From Tunturibacter psychrotolerans (lineage in GTDB: Bacteria > Acidobacteriota > Terriglobia > Terriglobales > Acidobacteriaceae), in NCBI RefSeq assembly GCF_040359615.1, contig NZ_CP132942.1, positions 2,294,001-2,358,000 of the forward strand: 64,000 nucleotides of DNA, written 5' to 3'. Numbering within the stretch: the stretch's first letter is position 1; the number at the start of each line of letters is the position of its first letter. Positions 63,706 to 64,000 of this stretch are shown here, piece by piece. The translations under genes were made by a program, and so were the position numbers. Under the pieces are notes generated by a model. It did not search any database. It worked only from the letters and a program-made list of their open reading frames with translations, and was not told the DNA's origin.

Positions 63706-64000
63706 TCAGTGATGCATTGGCAGCACCATCCCCAAGAGGGACATGCCGTTCCAAGCAATCTGCACACCAATGCACATCAGGATGAAGGCCATGACGCGCA
63801 AAATGCCATGTACGGTGGCCGGCGAGACTGCCTTAATCAGCTTCGGTGCATAGCCATAACAGAGGTAGACCGATGCGCTCAGAACCGCTGCGGCTAGGGC
63901 AATCCCACCATAAGCTTCGCCCTTTTCAATCAGGCTGCTAGCTGTAGCGTGCGCACTGAGCGTGATTGTTACTACCAGAGTCCCTGGCCCGGCCGTGATG
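63706..64000 (-). CDS. marC: MarC family integral membrane protein, C-terminal part (cut by window edge)
   Basis: An open minus-strand frame enters from the right edge and stops at 63706. The 97 visible residues begin ITAGPGTLVVTITLSAHA and end RVMAFILMCIGVQIAWNGM plus a short tail: the second half of MarC/UPF0056 proteins with three membrane segments. MarC proteins are inner-membrane proteins of unknown transport role. The start is outside the window. Confidence 0.85.
   Translation of the reverse strand, partial: ITAGPGTLVVTITLSAHATASSLIEKGEAYGGIALAAAVLSASVYLCYGYAPKLIKAVSPATVHGILRVMAFILMCIGVQIAWNGMSLLGMVLPMHH

Noticed and set aside
1..64000. CRISPR arrays, transposases or integrase genes
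   Set aside because: No regularly spaced repeats and no transposase or recombinase domain were found in the window; the integrase expected for the island must lie outside it.

Overview
The window looks like a chromosomal segment from a soil Acidobacteriota, most likely class Terriglobia (Edaphobacter / Granulicella / Terriglobus type). The support is two Oar-like TonB-dependent receptors with an N-terminal carboxypeptidase-regulatory-like domain, a pair of VWFA-domain proteins of the acidobacterial type, DUF1015, DinB, a Tat-exported Gfo/Idh/MocA oxidoreductase and the moderately GC-rich sequence. This placement is inference; no rRNA or other phylogenetic marker is present.

1-17.6 kb is mostly housekeeping: the C-terminal part of an Uup-type ABC-F ATPase, two amidohydrolases (one frameshifted), DinB, enoyl-ACP reductase FabI, a Tat-dependent oxidoreductase, an EVE protein, a cell-wall cluster (amidase, GerMN protein, glutamate racemase), DUF1015, two overlapping VWFA genes, a cystathionine beta-synthase/gamma-lyase type pair and an acyl-CoA dehydrogenase. 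The + strand is visibly G-rich here whichever way the genes point.

17.6-26.9 kb reads as a chitin/chitosan utilisation locus: a NagX-like (DUF5009) membrane protein translationally coupled to a secreted GH18 chitinase, a TonB-dependent receptor with its own terminator, a HutC/NagR-type GntR regulator and a secreted GH9 enzyme. A candidate NagR/DasR-like operator lies upstream of the receptor.

26.9-40.4 kb is rich in efflux genes: a TolC-YtcA-HlyD-FUSC operon preceded by an ECF sigma factor, a DoxX-like protein, a NarL-type response regulator, and a heavy-metal type RND operon (adaptor, permease with an unusual insert, TolC-like outer-membrane factor).

40.7-46.5 kb is a degraded junction: an HD-domain hydrolase, a GlxA-type regulator, then a run of broken genes (XapX, zinc-type dehydrogenase, an alginate-export-like porin with three in-frame stops). 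These end at a displaced 3' end of a tmRNA-like gene that keeps its own terminator. Beside it lie short direct repeats and an ssb fragment. I read this as the left edge of a genomic island extending right, beyond the window.

46.5-64 kb, the inferred island side, carries a second TonB-dependent receptor and a tight operon (SDR, aquaporin, GMC oxidoreductase with a Cys cluster, VOC protein, GH63 glucosidase). It continues with a frameshifted metallo-beta-lactamase-fold gene, a BBP2-type porin, two adjacent DUF4331-type genes, a second aquaporin sharing an unusual Cys/His tail with the first, and the 3' end of a marC gene cut by the window edge.
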